Shown piece after piece: positions 9,354-18,924 of a stretch of 39,645 nucleotides of DNA. The first letter of the stretch is position 1. Each line of letters opens with the position of its first letter. The notes beneath the pieces were generated by a model, which made no database searches, was not told the origin of the DNA, and saw only the letters and a list, made by a program, of their open reading frames with translations. The position numbers and the translations under genes are program-made. Origin of the DNA: Bacteroidales bacterium (lineage in GTDB: Bacteria; Bacteroidota; Bacteroidia; Bacteroidales; Bacteroidaceae); assembly GCA_018064685.1 (NCBI GenBank), contig JAGHUS010000197.1:1-39645 (forward strand). The letters run 5' to 3'.

Positions 9354-11422
9354 AAAATAAGGAAAGTGTCTTAGAAGGACAACACATCTTTAAATATCAA
9401 GACGAGCGTTTCGCCGACCTTCAGCTCTTACGCTACAGAGTGGATGGTTTCGAAACGCTCTCTTTGCGTCAAAAAATTCTAGTTTGGCACCTCGCAGAAG
9501 CCGCGCTCTGGGGAAGGGATATCCTTTGGGACCAGAACGGACGGTACAACCTGCGCATACGGCATCTGCTGGAGGGCGTGTACACCGAATACAAGGGAGA
9601 CAGACGGTGTGAGGAGTTCCTGCAGTTTGAGACCTACCTGAAGAGGGTGTGGTTCTCGAACGGCATACACCACCATTATGCCACCGATAAGTTTCAGCCA
9701 GGCTTCACACAACAGTATCTGCTGAAACTGATTGGGGAGTGTGGAATGGAAGTGCCCGAGCAAGACCTGCTGGACGTCATTTTCTGCCCTGCATTATACC
9801 CCAAAAGGGTGAACCAGGCAAAGGGGGAAGACTTGTTGCTGACTTCGGCATGCAACTACTATGCCGAGGGGGTGACACAGGCTGAGGCTGAGGCTTTCTA
9901 CGAAGAGCAGAAAAAGCAGTTTGCCGAGAGCAATGGCCATATAGAAGGAGGTAAGGTTAAGGACCGTACGGCCGAAAAGCCATTGATGTTCGGTATGAAC
10001 AGCCAACTGAAGCGTGATGCCGAAGGTAGGCTGATGGAGGATGTATGGAAGGCCCAGGGTATGTATGGCTCTGCCATCTGCCACATCATCGAGCATCTGA
10101 GAAAAGCCATTCCCTATGCCGAAAGCGAGAAGCAGGCTGAAGTGATAAGAACGCTCGTCGAATTCTATGAGACGGGCAGTCTTGACACCTTCGACCTTTA
10201 TACAATTTTATGGGTGCAGGACACCGAATGCGAGGTGGACTTCACGAATGGATTCACCGAGGTGTATGGCGATCCGCTAGGGCTGAAGGCCTCGTGGGAG
10301 GGATATGTGAACTTCCTGGACAGAGAGGCCACACAGCGTACCGAACGGATGAGCAGGGAGGCGCAATGGTTTGAGGACAACTCGCCAGTGGACAAGCGAT
10401 TCAAAAAGACTGAATGCCGAGGCGTAACAGCCAAGGTCATCAAAGCAGCCATTTTGGGTGGCGACCTCTACCCTAGCAGCGCCATCGGCATCAATCTGCC
10501 TAACAGCAACTGGGTGCGCGAGACGTACGGCAGCAAGAGCGTGACGATAGGAAACCTGACGCATGCATACGATGAGGCAGCACGGGGCAATGGCTTCCGC
10601 GAGGAGTTTGTCATCGATGAGGCGACATGCCAGCTCATAGACAAATACGGCAATGTCTGCGATGATCTGCACACCGACCTGCACGAGTGCCTGGGGCATG
10701 GCAGCGGACGTATCCTGCCGGGTGTGGATCCTGATGCACTGAAGGCTTACGGAAGCACCATCGAGGAGGCACGAGCCGACCTTTTCGCCCTGTATTTCCT
10801 TGCCAACAAGAAGATGGTAGAGCTAAACCTCACGCCTAACGATGAGGCTTACAAGGCATCGTACTACACATACCTGATGAACGGACTTCTGACGCAACTG
10901 GTACGCATCGAACCGGGAAACAACATCGAGGAGGCACACATGCGCAACCGTTCGCTCATAGCACATTGGGTGCTGAAACACTACCCCGATGCTGTTGCGC
11001 TTCGTACCATAGAGAAGGAGCCGGAGCACGCTGGAATGTCAGCAGAAGGACTAGAGGCAGACAAGGGTGGAAAAAAGGCGGAAAAGCACTACCTGGAGGT
11101 GAAGGACTACGAGCTTCTGCGAAAGGCTTTTGGCGAACTTCTGGCTGAGATACAGCGCATCAAGAGCGAGGGTGACTACAAGGCTGCCATGGAACTAGTG
11201 GAGAAATATGGAGTAAAAGTTGACAACGACATACATCAAGAGATACTAAAACGCTATCGTGCTCTCGACCTGGCTCCGTACAAGGGTTTCATCAACCCCA
11301 GATACGAAGTAAAAAGGGATGCTGAAGGTAACATCGTGGATGTCACACCACACTATGACGAGACCTACGCACAACAGATGTTGCGATACAGCAGGGAGTA
11401 TAGTTGCGAGGGATTAAAGTAA
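9350..11422 (+). CDS. Dipeptidyl peptidase III (peptidase family M49)
   Basis: 690-residue zinc exopeptidase that releases dipeptides from the N-terminus of short peptides, probably in the cytoplasm since no signal peptide is seen. The family motif HEXXGH is H445-E-C-L-G-H450, and the second motif EExRAD is E472-E-A-R-A-D477, giving the third zinc ligand. Length fits bacterial M49 enzymes. The start is taken as GTG at 9350 because the conserved N-terminal region (LRYRVxGFE, HLAEAALWGRDI) begins soon after and no ATG occurs nearby upstream of it. The GTGA overlap with the HTH gene supports this. A short repeat runs through its stop codon. Confidence 0.93.
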   Translation: MKNKESVLEGQHIFKYQDERFADLQLLRYRVDGFETLSLRQKILVWHLAEAALWGRDILWDQNGRYNLRIRHLLEGVYTEYKGDRRCEEFLQFETYLKRVWFSNGIHHHYATDKFQPGFTQQYLLKLIGECGMEVPEQDLLDVIFCPALYPKRVNQAKGEDLLLTSACNYYAEGVTQAEAEAFYEEQKKQFAESNGHIEGGKVKDRTAEKPLMFGMNSQLKRDAEGRLMEDVWKAQGMYGSAICHIIEHLRKAIPYAESEKQAEVIRTLVEFYETGSLDTFDLYTILWVQDTECEVDFTNGFTEVYGDPLGLKASWEGYVNFLDREATQRTERMSREAQWFEDNSPVDKRFKKTECRGVTAKVIKAAILGGDLYPSSAIGINLPNSNWVRETYGSKSVTIGNLTHAYDEAARGNGFREEFVIDEATCQLIDKYGNVCDDLHTDLHECLGHGSGRILPGVDPDALKAYGSTIEEARADLFALYFLANKKMVELNLTPNDEAYKASYYTYLMNGLLTQLVRIEPGNNIEEAHMRNRSLIAHWVLKHYPDAVALRTIEKEPEHAGMSAEGLEADKGGKKAEKHYLEVKDYELLRKAFGELLAEIQRIKSEGDYKAAMELVEKYGVKVDNDIHQEILKRYRALDLAPYKGFINPRYEVKRDAEGNIVDVTPHYDETYAQQMLRYSREYSCEGLK

Positions 11423-11482
11423 TGAGGTTATGAGGGCTTAAAGTAATGAGGTCGAGGGCTTAAAGTAATGAGATTGCGAGGG
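11406..11482 (+). repeat. Three-copy tandem repeat crossing the dipeptidyl peptidase stop codon
   Basis: The 13-mer TTAAAGTAATGAG occurs at 11414, 11438 and 11460 (periods 24 and 22), each preceded by GAGGG. The first copy contains the TAA stop of the coding sequence, so the array appears to have grown from the gene's own 3' end. Confidence 0.8.
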
Positions 11483-11561
11483 CACTTATCCCATTCATCC
11501 CTATAACTTCCCTATAACTTCATAGTCCACTTCCTTTTACACCCCTCAAAAAACGTATCGT

Positions 11562-11616
11562 CCTTTTTACTACCTTTTTACTACCCTTCTACTACCTTTT
11601 TACTACCTTTTTACTC
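11562..11616 (+). repeat. TTTTTACTACC tandem repeat up to the start codon
   Basis: About five copies of CTTTTTACTAC with 11-12 nt period, ending one base before the ATG at 11618. It is the same word and orientation relative to the gene as in the leaders of the ABC-F gene and the glycosyltransferase starting at 31526. Confidence 0.85.
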
Positions 11617-11617
11617 T

Positions 11618-12178
11618 ATGGAACAAACAATAAAAGACATAAAGAAAGAGCTGCGTGCTGCCATGAACGGCATCGCATCCGCACAGATGCGACAGGCAGG
11701 AGCTCCATACAAGCTTATCTTCGGCGTGGAACTGCCTCGACTGCAAAACATAGCCAAGGAATTCACGCCTAACCACCAGTTGGCACAAAGATTGTGGAGT
11801 GAGAACATACGCGAATCGAAACTTCTGGCATCCATGCTGATGCCATTGGACCTCTTCTCGGAGGAGCTTGCCGACATCTGGGTTGACGAGATATACACTG
11901 CCGAGGTGGCACAGGTCACCTCCATGCACCTCTTCTCGCGCCTGTCTTTTGCCCCCGCATTGGCATTCGAATGGATAGCCAGTGAGAAGGAGATGAGACA
12001 ACTGTGTGGCTACACCATTATTGCACGTCTGCTGATAGAAGGAAAAGAACTGAACGAACGATCGCTGCAAGAGTTGAAAGACCAGATGCAAGCGGTACCA
12101 GAAACAGCCTCTCTAGCTTTGCGAAAGACGATTATGAATATAGAAAACAAAATTTCGGAGTCAAACGAACCAACGTAA
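11618..12178 (+). CDS. DNA alkylation repair protein, AlkD-like
   Basis: 186-residue all-alpha protein of the DNA alkylation repair (HEAT-like) family; AlkD homologues remove alkylated bases from DNA. Recognisable features are the N-terminal MRQAGAPYKLIFGVELP-type segment and LWSENIRESKLLASMLM, matching the family pattern LWxxxxREx+xxA. It is shorter than canonical AlkD (about 230 residues), as in a Bacteroidetes subgroup, so glycosylase activity is not assured. The leader is entirely repeat, with no recognisable promoter box. It precedes purA by 86 nt, but purA has its own -7 box. Confidence 0.8.
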   Translation: MEQTIKDIKKELRAAMNGIASAQMRQAGAPYKLIFGVELPRLQNIAKEFTPNHQLAQRLWSENIRESKLLASMLMPLDLFSEELADIWVDEIYTAEVAQVTSMHLFSRLSFAPALAFEWIASEKEMRQLCGYTIIARLLIEGKELNERSLQELKDQMQAVPETASLALRKTIMNIENKISESNEPT

Positions 12179-12190
12179 CATATTTTTTTG

Positions 12191-12198
12191 TATCTTTG
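12191..12198 (+). promoter_or_regulatory. -7 box (TATCTTTG) for purA
   Basis: Exact TAnnTTTG match 66 nt before the purA ATG. Confidence 0.65.
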
Positions 12199-12264
12199 TG
12201 CGATTTATTCTGCAAGGCATTATGTCATTGCTATTAATAACGAAATAACAAAATACATACAATA

Positions 12265-13539
12265 ATGAAAAAAGGAAAAGTTGACGCCCTGCTTGGCATC
12301 GTTTTCGGTGATGAGGGCAAAGGTAAAGTGGTGGACTGTTTCACTCCTCAATACGATGTTGTAGCACGTTTTGCAGGCGGTCCTAATGCCGGGCACACCA
12401 TCATCTTCGAAGGCAAGAAGTTTGTGCTCCGCAGCATTCCTTCAGGCATCTTCGACGAAGGCAAGCTGAACATCATCGGTAACGGATGTGTCATTGCACC
12501 CGACCTCTTCATGGCCGAAGCCAAGGAACTTGAGGCTGCTGGTTATGACCTGCGCAGCCGTCTGCACATAAGCAAGCGTGCACACCTCATCCTGCCCACC
12601 CATCGTGTTCTGGATCGTGCATACGAGGCTGCCAAGGGCAAGAGCAAAGTGGGCACTACAGGCAAGGGCATCGGCCCCACCTACAGCGAGAAGGCTAGCC
12701 GTACAGGCTTGCGTGTGGGCGACATGCTGGAGAACTTCGACCAGAAATACGCAGCACTGAAGGCTCGTCACGAGCAGATCCTGAAGGACCTGAACTACAC
12801 CGACTACGACATCACAGACGAGGAGAAGCTGTGGATGGAAGGTGTGGAATACATGCGCACATTCCCCCTCACCGACACCGAGATAGAGATAAACAAGTAC
12901 CTGCGCGAGGGCAAGAGCGTGCTGGCCGAGGGTGCTCAGGGCACAATGCTCGACATCGACCATGGCACCTACCCCTTCGTAAGTTCGTCAAGCACCATCT
13001 GCGGTGGTGTCTGCACCGGCCTTGGTGTTGCTCCCCTCAGCATTGGCGAGGTGTTTGGTATCTTCAAGGCTTACAGCACCCGTGTAGGTGCAGGTCCTTT
13101 CCCCGTAGAGCTTTTTGACGAGACAGGCGACAAGATTCGCGACATCGGTCATGAGTACGGAGCTGTGACAGGACGTAACCGTCGCTGTGGCTGGGTTGAC
13201 CTCGTAGCGCTGAAGTATGCCATTATGATAAACGGAGTGACACAGCTCATTATGATGAAGGGTGACGTGTTGGACACCTTCGACACCATACGTGTGTGTG
13301 TAGCATACGAGAAGGATGGCGTGACGACAACCGACATGCCCTACGACACCGAGGGATGGAAGGCTGTATACAAGGATGTGCCCGGATGGAAGACCGACCT
13401 TACAGGCATCACAAAGGAAGAGGAGTTCCCCGCTGCCTTTGCATCCTACATCAAGTATCTCGAGACAGAACTCGAGACTCCCATCACGATTGTCAGTGTA
13501 GGTCCCGACCGTGCACAAACCATCGTTCGCAACAAGTAA
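12265..13539 (+). CDS. purA: Adenylosuccinate synthetase
   Basis: 424-residue enzyme of AMP synthesis, joining IMP and aspartate with GTP. The N-terminal GDEGKGK (15-21) carries the catalytic Asp16, and NAGHT contains the second catalytic residue His44. The GKGIGPTYSEKASR segment, the VLAEGAQGTMLDIDHGTYPFV region and the GVDL-like guanine-recognition area follow in order. Length is normal. It has its own promoter and a rho-independent terminator, so it is probably monocistronic. Confidence 0.98.
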   Translation: MKKGKVDALLGIVFGDEGKGKVVDCFTPQYDVVARFAGGPNAGHTIIFEGKKFVLRSIPSGIFDEGKLNIIGNGCVIAPDLFMAEAKELEAAGYDLRSRLHISKRAHLILPTHRVLDRAYEAAKGKSKVGTTGKGIGPTYSEKASRTGLRVGDMLENFDQKYAALKARHEQILKDLNYTDYDITDEEKLWMEGVEYMRTFPLTDTEIEINKYLREGKSVLAEGAQGTMLDIDHGTYPFVSSSSTICGGVCTGLGVAPLSIGEVFGIFKAYSTRVGAGPFPVELFDETGDKIRDIGHEYGAVTGRNRRCGWVDLVALKYAIMINGVTQLIMMKGDVLDTFDTIRVCVAYEKDGVTTTDMPYDTEGWKAVYKDVPGWKTDLTGITKEEEFPAAFASYIKYLETELETPITIVSVGPDRAQTIVRNK

Positions 13540-13566
13540 GCATACAGATACATCCATTACATAAAG

Positions 13567-13599
13567 AGTCCTTCGTCAACTTGATGAGGGGCTTTTTTT
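13567..13599 (+). terminator. Rho-independent terminator of purA
   Basis: AGTCCTTCGTCAA pairs, with a few G-U wobbles, with TTGATGAGGGGCT, followed by a run of seven T. Confidence 0.8.
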
Positions 13600-13671
13600 G
13601 TGCAAAAATAAAAAATTATGGTAATTTCATTTATTTAACCAATATTTCGCAGAGTTTCAGATTATTATTTG

Positions 13672-13679
13672 TACATTTG
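13672..13679 (+). promoter_or_regulatory. -7 box (TACATTTG) for hybrid kinase 1
   Basis: Exact TAnnTTTG match with about 125 nt of leader before the ATG at 13805. Confidence 0.6.
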
Positions 13680-13804
13680 CATAAAATAGTTTTTTGTACC
13701 TTTTATTCTGTTTATGATTCCGCATACTGCAAATACATCCGGAAAACATACAATAGTGGAAAGTATTAAAGAAAAATAACAGATAAATACACACCAACAA
13801 TATT

Positions 13805-15658
13805 ATGCAAAGCATCTACTATTCCGCCATAGGTATCATTGCCATCATCATACACATCATACTGAACCTTGGCCACATCAACAACAAAAATGGCAAGCCT
13901 GAGGATAAGGCCTACAAGAGGTATCTTATATCCATCTTCATATACTACTGCATCGATGCCTTATGGGGTATAATTGACTTCGTAGGCAATGAGCAGCTGC
14001 TATATATCGACACCATATTATATTATGTGGCGCTAGCCTTCACGGTAACATTCGGATGCCGATACGTCATAGCATACCTGAAACTTACCAATCTGCCAGG
14101 AAAGATACTGGGCACACTGAGTTGGATATTCGGGATAGGTGTCATTCCAGCCATGGCCATAAACTATTTCTCTCCGCTGTTCTTCTCGTTCGACAATACT
14201 GGCAGTTACTCAACACACGTGCTGCGCTATGCCTTCATCATCCTACAGATACTGATGTATGCCAGCATTTCGCTCATGTCCTTCGTTCATGTAACAAGAA
14301 GCAAGGACGGACATGACAGACGCAACAGAGCCATCTGCTACTTCGGATTGATAATGACAACAGCACTGGTGCTCCAGACACTATTCACACTGCATCCGTT
14401 CTATGCCGTGGGCTTGATGATTGGCACACTCATCATCAACATCTTCATCATTCAGGAAGACCAAGTGAAGCAATACAACGAGATTAAACAGCTGAACACC
14501 GAACTAGAGGCTGTGAGCCGATCCAAGACCATCTTCCTGAACAACATGAGTCATGACATTCGCACACCCATGAATGCAATCCTGGGCTACACACAGCTGA
14601 TAAAGAACCGTATGGACGACCCGGATGTGATGAGCAACTACCTGAAGAAGATTGAAAGCTCGGGCGAGTATCTGCTGAACCTGATAAACAACGTACTGGA
14701 CATGGCCAGAATAGAAAGCGGGAAGGCAGAACTGAACGAGGACTTCTACGACCTGACTGACGAGACAACAAGCATAGTGCCTCTGTTTGAAGCTAACATC
14801 AGGCAGAAAAAACAGAAATTCAGTGCAAGCATCGATGTGAAGCACAAGTACGTGCTGCTGGACAAGGTAAAAGTACACGAGATAATGGCAAACCTGATAA
14901 GCAATGCCATCAAATACACACCGCAGGAGGGCAGCATCACCATTCACTTCAAGGAACTGCCCTGCCCCAGAGAGGGATTTGGCAGATACGAGTTCATGAT
15001 TTCCGACACCGGAATTGGCATGAGCAAGGACTTTGCTGCAAAGGTGTTTGACATGTTCAGCCGCGAGAGAACCACTACCGAAAGCAAGGTACAAGGAACT
15101 GGCTTGGGAATGTCGATCGTGAAAAAGCTGGTGGACTTGATGAAGGGTCAGATAACGGTGGAGACAGAGGTGGGACAAGGCACTACCATAAGACTCGTCC
15201 TGGAACACAAGATTGTGCCTAATCCTGAAGAGTACATCAACAAACAGCTCAAGAATAGCCAAAACAGCATCTCATTCGACAATAAACGCATACTTCTGGC
15301 CGAAGACAACGAACTGAATGCTGAGATTGCTACCGTACTGCTGGAAGAGGCCGGATTGAAAATCGAACATGCCGAAGATGGAGTGCAATGCATAAAGATG
15401 CTGACGGAGGCTGATGCTGATCATTATGACGCCATACTCATGGACATACAGATGCCTAACCTGAATGGATATGATACCACTAAGACCATCAGGAACATGA
15501 GTGACAAGAAGAAGGCAAATATACCCATCATTGCCATGACGGCAAACGTATTTGAAGAGGATAAGAATCGGGCCCGCGAAGCTGGCATGAACGGTCACTT
15601 GTGCAAGCCCATCGAGATACCCGTTCTGATGGAAACGCTAGCAGAAATATTCAGTTAG
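13805..15658 (+). CDS. 7-TM hybrid sensor histidine kinase (HisKA-HATPase-receiver)
   Basis: 617 residues. About seven hydrophobic helices fill residues 5-215, followed by a short coil, HisKA with phospho-acceptor His250 in HDIRTPMNAI, a HATPase_c domain with DTGIGM and GTGLGMSIVK, and a receiver domain with phospho-acceptor Asp547 in LMDIQMP. It should autophosphorylate and pass phosphate to its own receiver, but there is no DNA-binding output, so a separate phosphotransfer or response partner is needed. The membrane part and kinase core are paralogous to the kinase at 28233-30512, but this one lacks a PAS domain. Its 3' end is only 7 nt from the convergent membrane protein gene. The signal sensed is unknown. 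Confidence 0.93.
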   Translation: MQSIYYSAIGIIAIIIHIILNLGHINNKNGKPEDKAYKRYLISIFIYYCIDALWGIIDFVGNEQLLYIDTILYYVALAFTVTFGCRYVIAYLKLTNLPGKILGTLSWIFGIGVIPAMAINYFSPLFFSFDNTGSYSTHVLRYAFIILQILMYASISLMSFVHVTRSKDGHDRRNRAICYFGLIMTTALVLQTLFTLHPFYAVGLMIGTLIINIFIIQEDQVKQYNEIKQLNTELEAVSRSKTIFLNNMSHDIRTPMNAILGYTQLIKNRMDDPDVMSNYLKKIESSGEYLLNLINNVLDMARIESGKAELNEDFYDLTDETTSIVPLFEANIRQKKQKFSASIDVKHKYVLLDKVKVHEIMANLISNAIKYTPQEGSITIHFKELPCPREGFGRYEFMISDTGIGMSKDFAAKVFDMFSRERTTTESKVQGTGLGMSIVKKLVDLMKGQITVETEVGQGTTIRLVLEHKIVPNPEEYINKQLKNSQNSISFDNKRILLAEDNELNAEIATVLLEEAGLKIEHAEDGVQCIKMLTEADADHYDAILMDIQMPNLNGYDTTKTIRNMSDKKKANIPIIAMTANVFEEDKNRAREAGMNGHLCKPIEIPVLMETLAEIFS

Positions 15659-15665
15659 AATCCGA

Positions 15666-16547
15666 CTACCGCTTCTCGCTTGCACCCCAGTGGAATGTGA
15701 GAGGCACGAGGATGAAAGGCCATGACATGAAGCACACCATGGAAGCAAGCGAATAAGTGAGAGCACAAATGAGCGAGAAGCTCTCGGGCAGATCGCTCGT
15801 ATCGCCGACAGCCAATGCCTGATCGGAAATCAAACCCACATAGGTAGTGCTGAGAGCAGGCAGACAGCCAATAAATGTGACAACAAAGACCAGAAGGCCA
15901 CACACGATTGTGATGGAGAAATTGCCACCCAAAAGATTGGGATGACTGAAGGCTGATGTCAAGCTAGACAAGAAGTTGTGATTGCTATAAAGGTATCGCT
16001 GTCCAACGGGAATATACAGGAAAGCCCACGTAATAAGCAGCACAACAAACAGCAGAGAAGACCAGAACATACTGGGCATAACGTATAGGGACAGGACAGC
16101 AAGAGCACATACCACCGCATAGCCTACCAAGCAAAGCAGTAATCCACGAAGGATGTGTGGAACGATGCTGCGAAATACCTGCCACGGATGAACGGTAGGG
16201 AAATAGGTAAGGGCACCATAGCGCGTCATGAGATGAGCTATCTGTCCGCACTGCACACCCAGAAAAACCATTGACAATGCACCCCACCCCATTAGTCGGA
16301 ATAGAGGCATATCGACCAACGAGGATGTAGTGACATCTGGCTGATCGAGTAACTGAAGGAAAACCGACAAGTCGCCGGCCACAAACTTTGCCACAAAGCC
16401 CCATGTAGCCACACACAAAAGCAGCAAAGGCCACAGATGACGAAGGAAGCCCCATGGATGACGTAAAGGAAGGCGCAAGCCTGCCGAAATACTCTTCACA
16501 TAGCTTCGCTCACCATAAAGAGGCTCATTCATTATATCTTTTTCCAT
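15666..16547 (-). CDS. Polytopic membrane protein of unknown function
   Basis: About 293 residues from the ATG at 16547; an in-frame ATG five codons later is an alternative. The open frame extends further upstream, but that part runs through the divergent promoter region and overlaps the oxidoreductase gene, so it is excluded. A basic cytoplasmic N-terminus with GLRLPLRHPWGFLRH is followed by about six hydrophobic helices. I do not recognise a family, and no catalytic motif is evident. It is convergent with hybrid kinase 1 and divergent from the oxidoreductase gene. Confidence 0.8.
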   Translation of the reverse strand: MEKDIMNEPLYGERSYVKSISAGLRLPLRHPWGFLRHLWPLLLLCVATWGFVAKFVAGDLSVFLQLLDQPDVTTSSLVDMPLFRLMGWGALSMVFLGVQCGQIAHLMTRYGALTYFPTVHPWQVFRSIVPHILRGLLLCLVGYAVVCALAVLSLYVMPSMFWSSLLFVVLLITWAFLYIPVGQRYLYSNHNFLSSLTSAFSHPNLLGGNFSITIVCGLLVFVVTFIGCLPALSTTYVGLISDQALAVGDTSDLPESFSLICALTYSLASMVCFMSWPFILVPLTFHWGASEKR

Positions 16548-16577
16548 CGTTTCAACAACTTTTATGATTTCGGAATG

Positions 16578-16585
16578 CAAAAGTA
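16578..16585 (-). promoter_or_regulatory. -7 box (TACTTTTG) for the membrane protein gene
   Basis: Exact TAnnTTTG match on the minus strand, 31 nt before the chosen ATG, which supports that start. Confidence 0.6.
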
Positions 16586-16599
16586 ACAATAAAAAGTTG

Positions 16600-16607
16600 T
16601 AAATTTG
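16600..16607 (+). promoter_or_regulatory. -7 box (TAAATTTG) for the oxidoreductase gene
   Basis: Exact TAnnTTTG match 29 nt before the ATG at 16636, with its back to the minus-strand box at 16578. Confidence 0.65.
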
Positions 16608-16635
16608 CAAAAGATTAAGAAAAAATAGCGGTTTG

Positions 16636-17625
16636 ATGCCAAAGATAACAGAAATTAAGTGGGGATTTATTGGTTGCGGTGAGGCAACGGAAAAGAAAAG
16701 CGGACCAGCGTTCAACCTTGTTCCGGGGTCGAAGGTTGTGGCCGTAATGAGTCGAAATCCCGAAAGAGCACAGTCGTATGCCGAACGCAACCACATACCC
16801 AGGTGGTATACCGATGCATGGGACCTCATTCAGGATCCCGAAGTGAATGCCGTATACATCGCTACCCCACCATCCAGCCATGCCACATATGCCATCATGG
16901 CTATGAAGGCTGGCAAGACGGTGTATGTGGAAAAGCCGCTGGCTGCCACCTATGCCGACTCTCAACGCATAAATCACGTTTCGCAACAGACGGGCGTAAA
17001 ATGCTTCGTGGCCTATTACCGCCGCTACCTGCCTTATTTCCAAAAGGTGAAGCAACTTATCGACGAGGGAGCCATAGGACGTGTCATCAACGTACAGATA
17101 CGTTTTGCCGTTCCTCCTCGCGACCTTGACTACAGCGAGCACAACAAGCCATGGCGTGTGCAACGCGACATTGCCGGAGGTGGATATTTCTACGATCTGG
17201 CTCCTCATCAAATCGACCTTCTGCAAGAGCTCTTCGGTCCCATCACACGCGTGCATGGATTCAGCCAGAACCGAGGCGGACTGTACGAGACGGAGGACAC
17301 CGTGAGTGCGGCATTCGAGTTTGCCGATGGACTGCCCGGTTCGGGTTCGTGGTGCTTTGTGGCTCACGACAGTGCACGTACCGACCGCATCGAACTGATT
17401 GGAGATAAGGGACAGATCTGCTTCTCTGTCTTCACCTACGACCCCATCGCCCTACACACCGAGGCGGGAAGACAGGAGATTGTGATCGAGAATCCGCAAT
17501 ACGTACAGATGCCACTGATACAGAACATTGTAGAGCACATACAAGGCAAAGCCGAATGTACGTGCGACAGCGTGAGCGGTACAGGCGTGAACTGGGTGCT
17601 GGACAGAATTCTGAAGAAAATATAA
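16636..17625 (+). CDS. Gfo/Idh/MocA family NAD(P)-dependent oxidoreductase
   Basis: 329-residue cytoplasmic oxidoreductase, start at ATG 16636 just after a TTG codon. The Rossmann motif is G13-C-G15-E-A-T18, and EKPLA places the conserved lysine at K100. GGGYFYDLAPHQIDLLQ matches the (G)GGxxxDxxxHxxD active-site pattern. Family members oxidise or reduce sugars, inositol or related hydroxyl compounds; the substrate here cannot be read from sequence. It has its own promoter and lies 103 nt before the DUF4421-like gene, with which it may be co-transcribed. Confidence 0.9.
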   Translation: MPKITEIKWGFIGCGEATEKKSGPAFNLVPGSKVVAVMSRNPERAQSYAERNHIPRWYTDAWDLIQDPEVNAVYIATPPSSHATYAIMAMKAGKTVYVEKPLAATYADSQRINHVSQQTGVKCFVAYYRRYLPYFQKVKQLIDEGAIGRVINVQIRFAVPPRDLDYSEHNKPWRVQRDIAGGGYFYDLAPHQIDLLQELFGPITRVHGFSQNRGGLYETEDTVSAAFEFADGLPGSGSWCFVAHDSARTDRIELIGDKGQICFSVFTYDPIALHTEAGRQEIVIENPQYVQMPLIQNIVEHIQGKAECTCDSVSGTGVNWVLDRILKKI

Positions 17626-17728
17626 AGCACACAAAGCATCCACACAAAAAGGTACTGACTCAAAACAGATCGACAAAAGGTTGAAACGTGCGGCACATAC
17701 ACTCCATCACAGCATCGGCATAAGCTCT

Positions 17729-18919
17729 ATGCCGAAGGCATTGCTCGTGTCTCTGTGCATCATGGTTTTGTCGCTGCAACATCTCTATGCACAGGATGCA
17801 GAGTCGGAAATGCGCCATCGCGACACCATAAGCTATAATCCTTTGCGCCCGCTTCCGGCCATACGCGACCTGAAACGCGACACCACCATGACACTGAGGG
17901 AGAAGCTCATCGAGTCGAAGAATATCTTTGTACGCTTCATCAAGGCTTTTGACGAATACGACACCACATACATCGAGCCCAACCGCTACAACATGACAGC
18001 CATGCTGCAGGGTACAGGTACGGCAGAATGGTTCTCGTTGCGAGGCGAGGAGTCGAAGAGCGTGATGGGATTTACCTCGCGCCCCGGCTACAAGATAGGC
18101 CCATATATTGGCTGGCGATTCATCTTCATAGGCTACACCATGGACGTAAGAACCATGGCACACGAAAGGACGAAGAAGACAGAGTTCGAGCTGTCACTCT
18201 ACAGCAGCATGCTGGGAGCCGACCTTATATACCGAAAGACGGGAAGCGACTTCACACTGAGCCGTTCTCGAGGATTCGACCAGGATCTCTCAGCCTATTA
18301 CGGTATGGGCTTTGACGGTATAAAGGTGGCGTTGACAGGATTGAACGTATACTACATACAGAACAGAAAGCAGTTCTCGCTGCCTGCTGCCTTCTCGCAA
18401 AGCACACGACAGTTGCGTAGTGCGGGTTCGTGGAAGTTTGGATTCAGCGTGACGCGACATAGCATTGACATCGACTACAACAAACTGAACGAGCAGATTC
18501 CAGGTGGAGTGAGTCAGGACATGGAGGTGTCGAAGCTGAAATACATGGACTACAGCCTCAGCGCGGGTTATGCCTACAACTGGGTGCCGAAGAAAGACTG
18601 GCTTTTCAGCATCGACTTTGCCCCATCACTGGGGTATAAGCGTACGAATCGTAATGTATGGAAGACGGAACAGGTGACCAATCCGGCTGGCATAACAAAC
18701 GAAGAGCGCTTGTATAACATCATGTATGAACGCGGAAACTTCAACTTCAACGTCACCGGACGTGTAGGCATTGTCTGGAACAACTCGCACAACTATGCCG
18801 GAGCCTCCCTGGTACTGCACAACTTCAACTACCGATACAAGGAACTTTCCATGCACAACACATTCATCACCTTCAACCTCTATACGGGCATGAACTTCTG
18901 GAAGAAGAAAAAGAAATGA
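17729..18919 (+). CDS. DUF4421-like secreted or outer-membrane protein
   Basis: 396 residues from ATG 17729, which begins a typical signal peptide ending near LYAQDA; the frame is open further upstream but only from a TTG and without a signal. The mature part has alternating beta-strand character with many Tyr/Phe residues and the conserved-looking YIEPNRYNMTAML block, consistent with DUF4421 beta-barrel-like proteins of Bacteroidetes. It ends in a lysine-rich tail. Function unknown. A long short-repeat array starts within a few bases of its stop codon. Confidence 0.75.
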   Translation: MPKALLVSLCIMVLSLQHLYAQDAESEMRHRDTISYNPLRPLPAIRDLKRDTTMTLREKLIESKNIFVRFIKAFDEYDTTYIEPNRYNMTAMLQGTGTAEWFSLRGEESKSVMGFTSRPGYKIGPYIGWRFIFIGYTMDVRTMAHERTKKTEFELSLYSSMLGADLIYRKTGSDFTLSRSRGFDQDLSAYYGMGFDGIKVALTGLNVYYIQNRKQFSLPAAFSQSTRQLRSAGSWKFGFSVTRHSIDIDYNKLNEQIPGGVSQDMEVSKLKYMDYSLSAGYAYNWVPKKDWLFSIDFAPSLGYKRTNRNVWKTEQVTNPAGITNEERLYNIMYERGNFNFNVTGRVGIVWNNSHNYAGASLVLHNFNYRYKELSMHNTFITFNLYTGMNFWKKKKK

Positions 18920-18924
18920 AATTG

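Noticed and set aside
16548..16829. Upstream extension of the membrane protein frame to 16829
   Set aside because: It would cross the divergent promoter boxes at 16578 and 16600 and overlap the start of the oxidoreductase; the ATG at 16547 follows a good -7 box.
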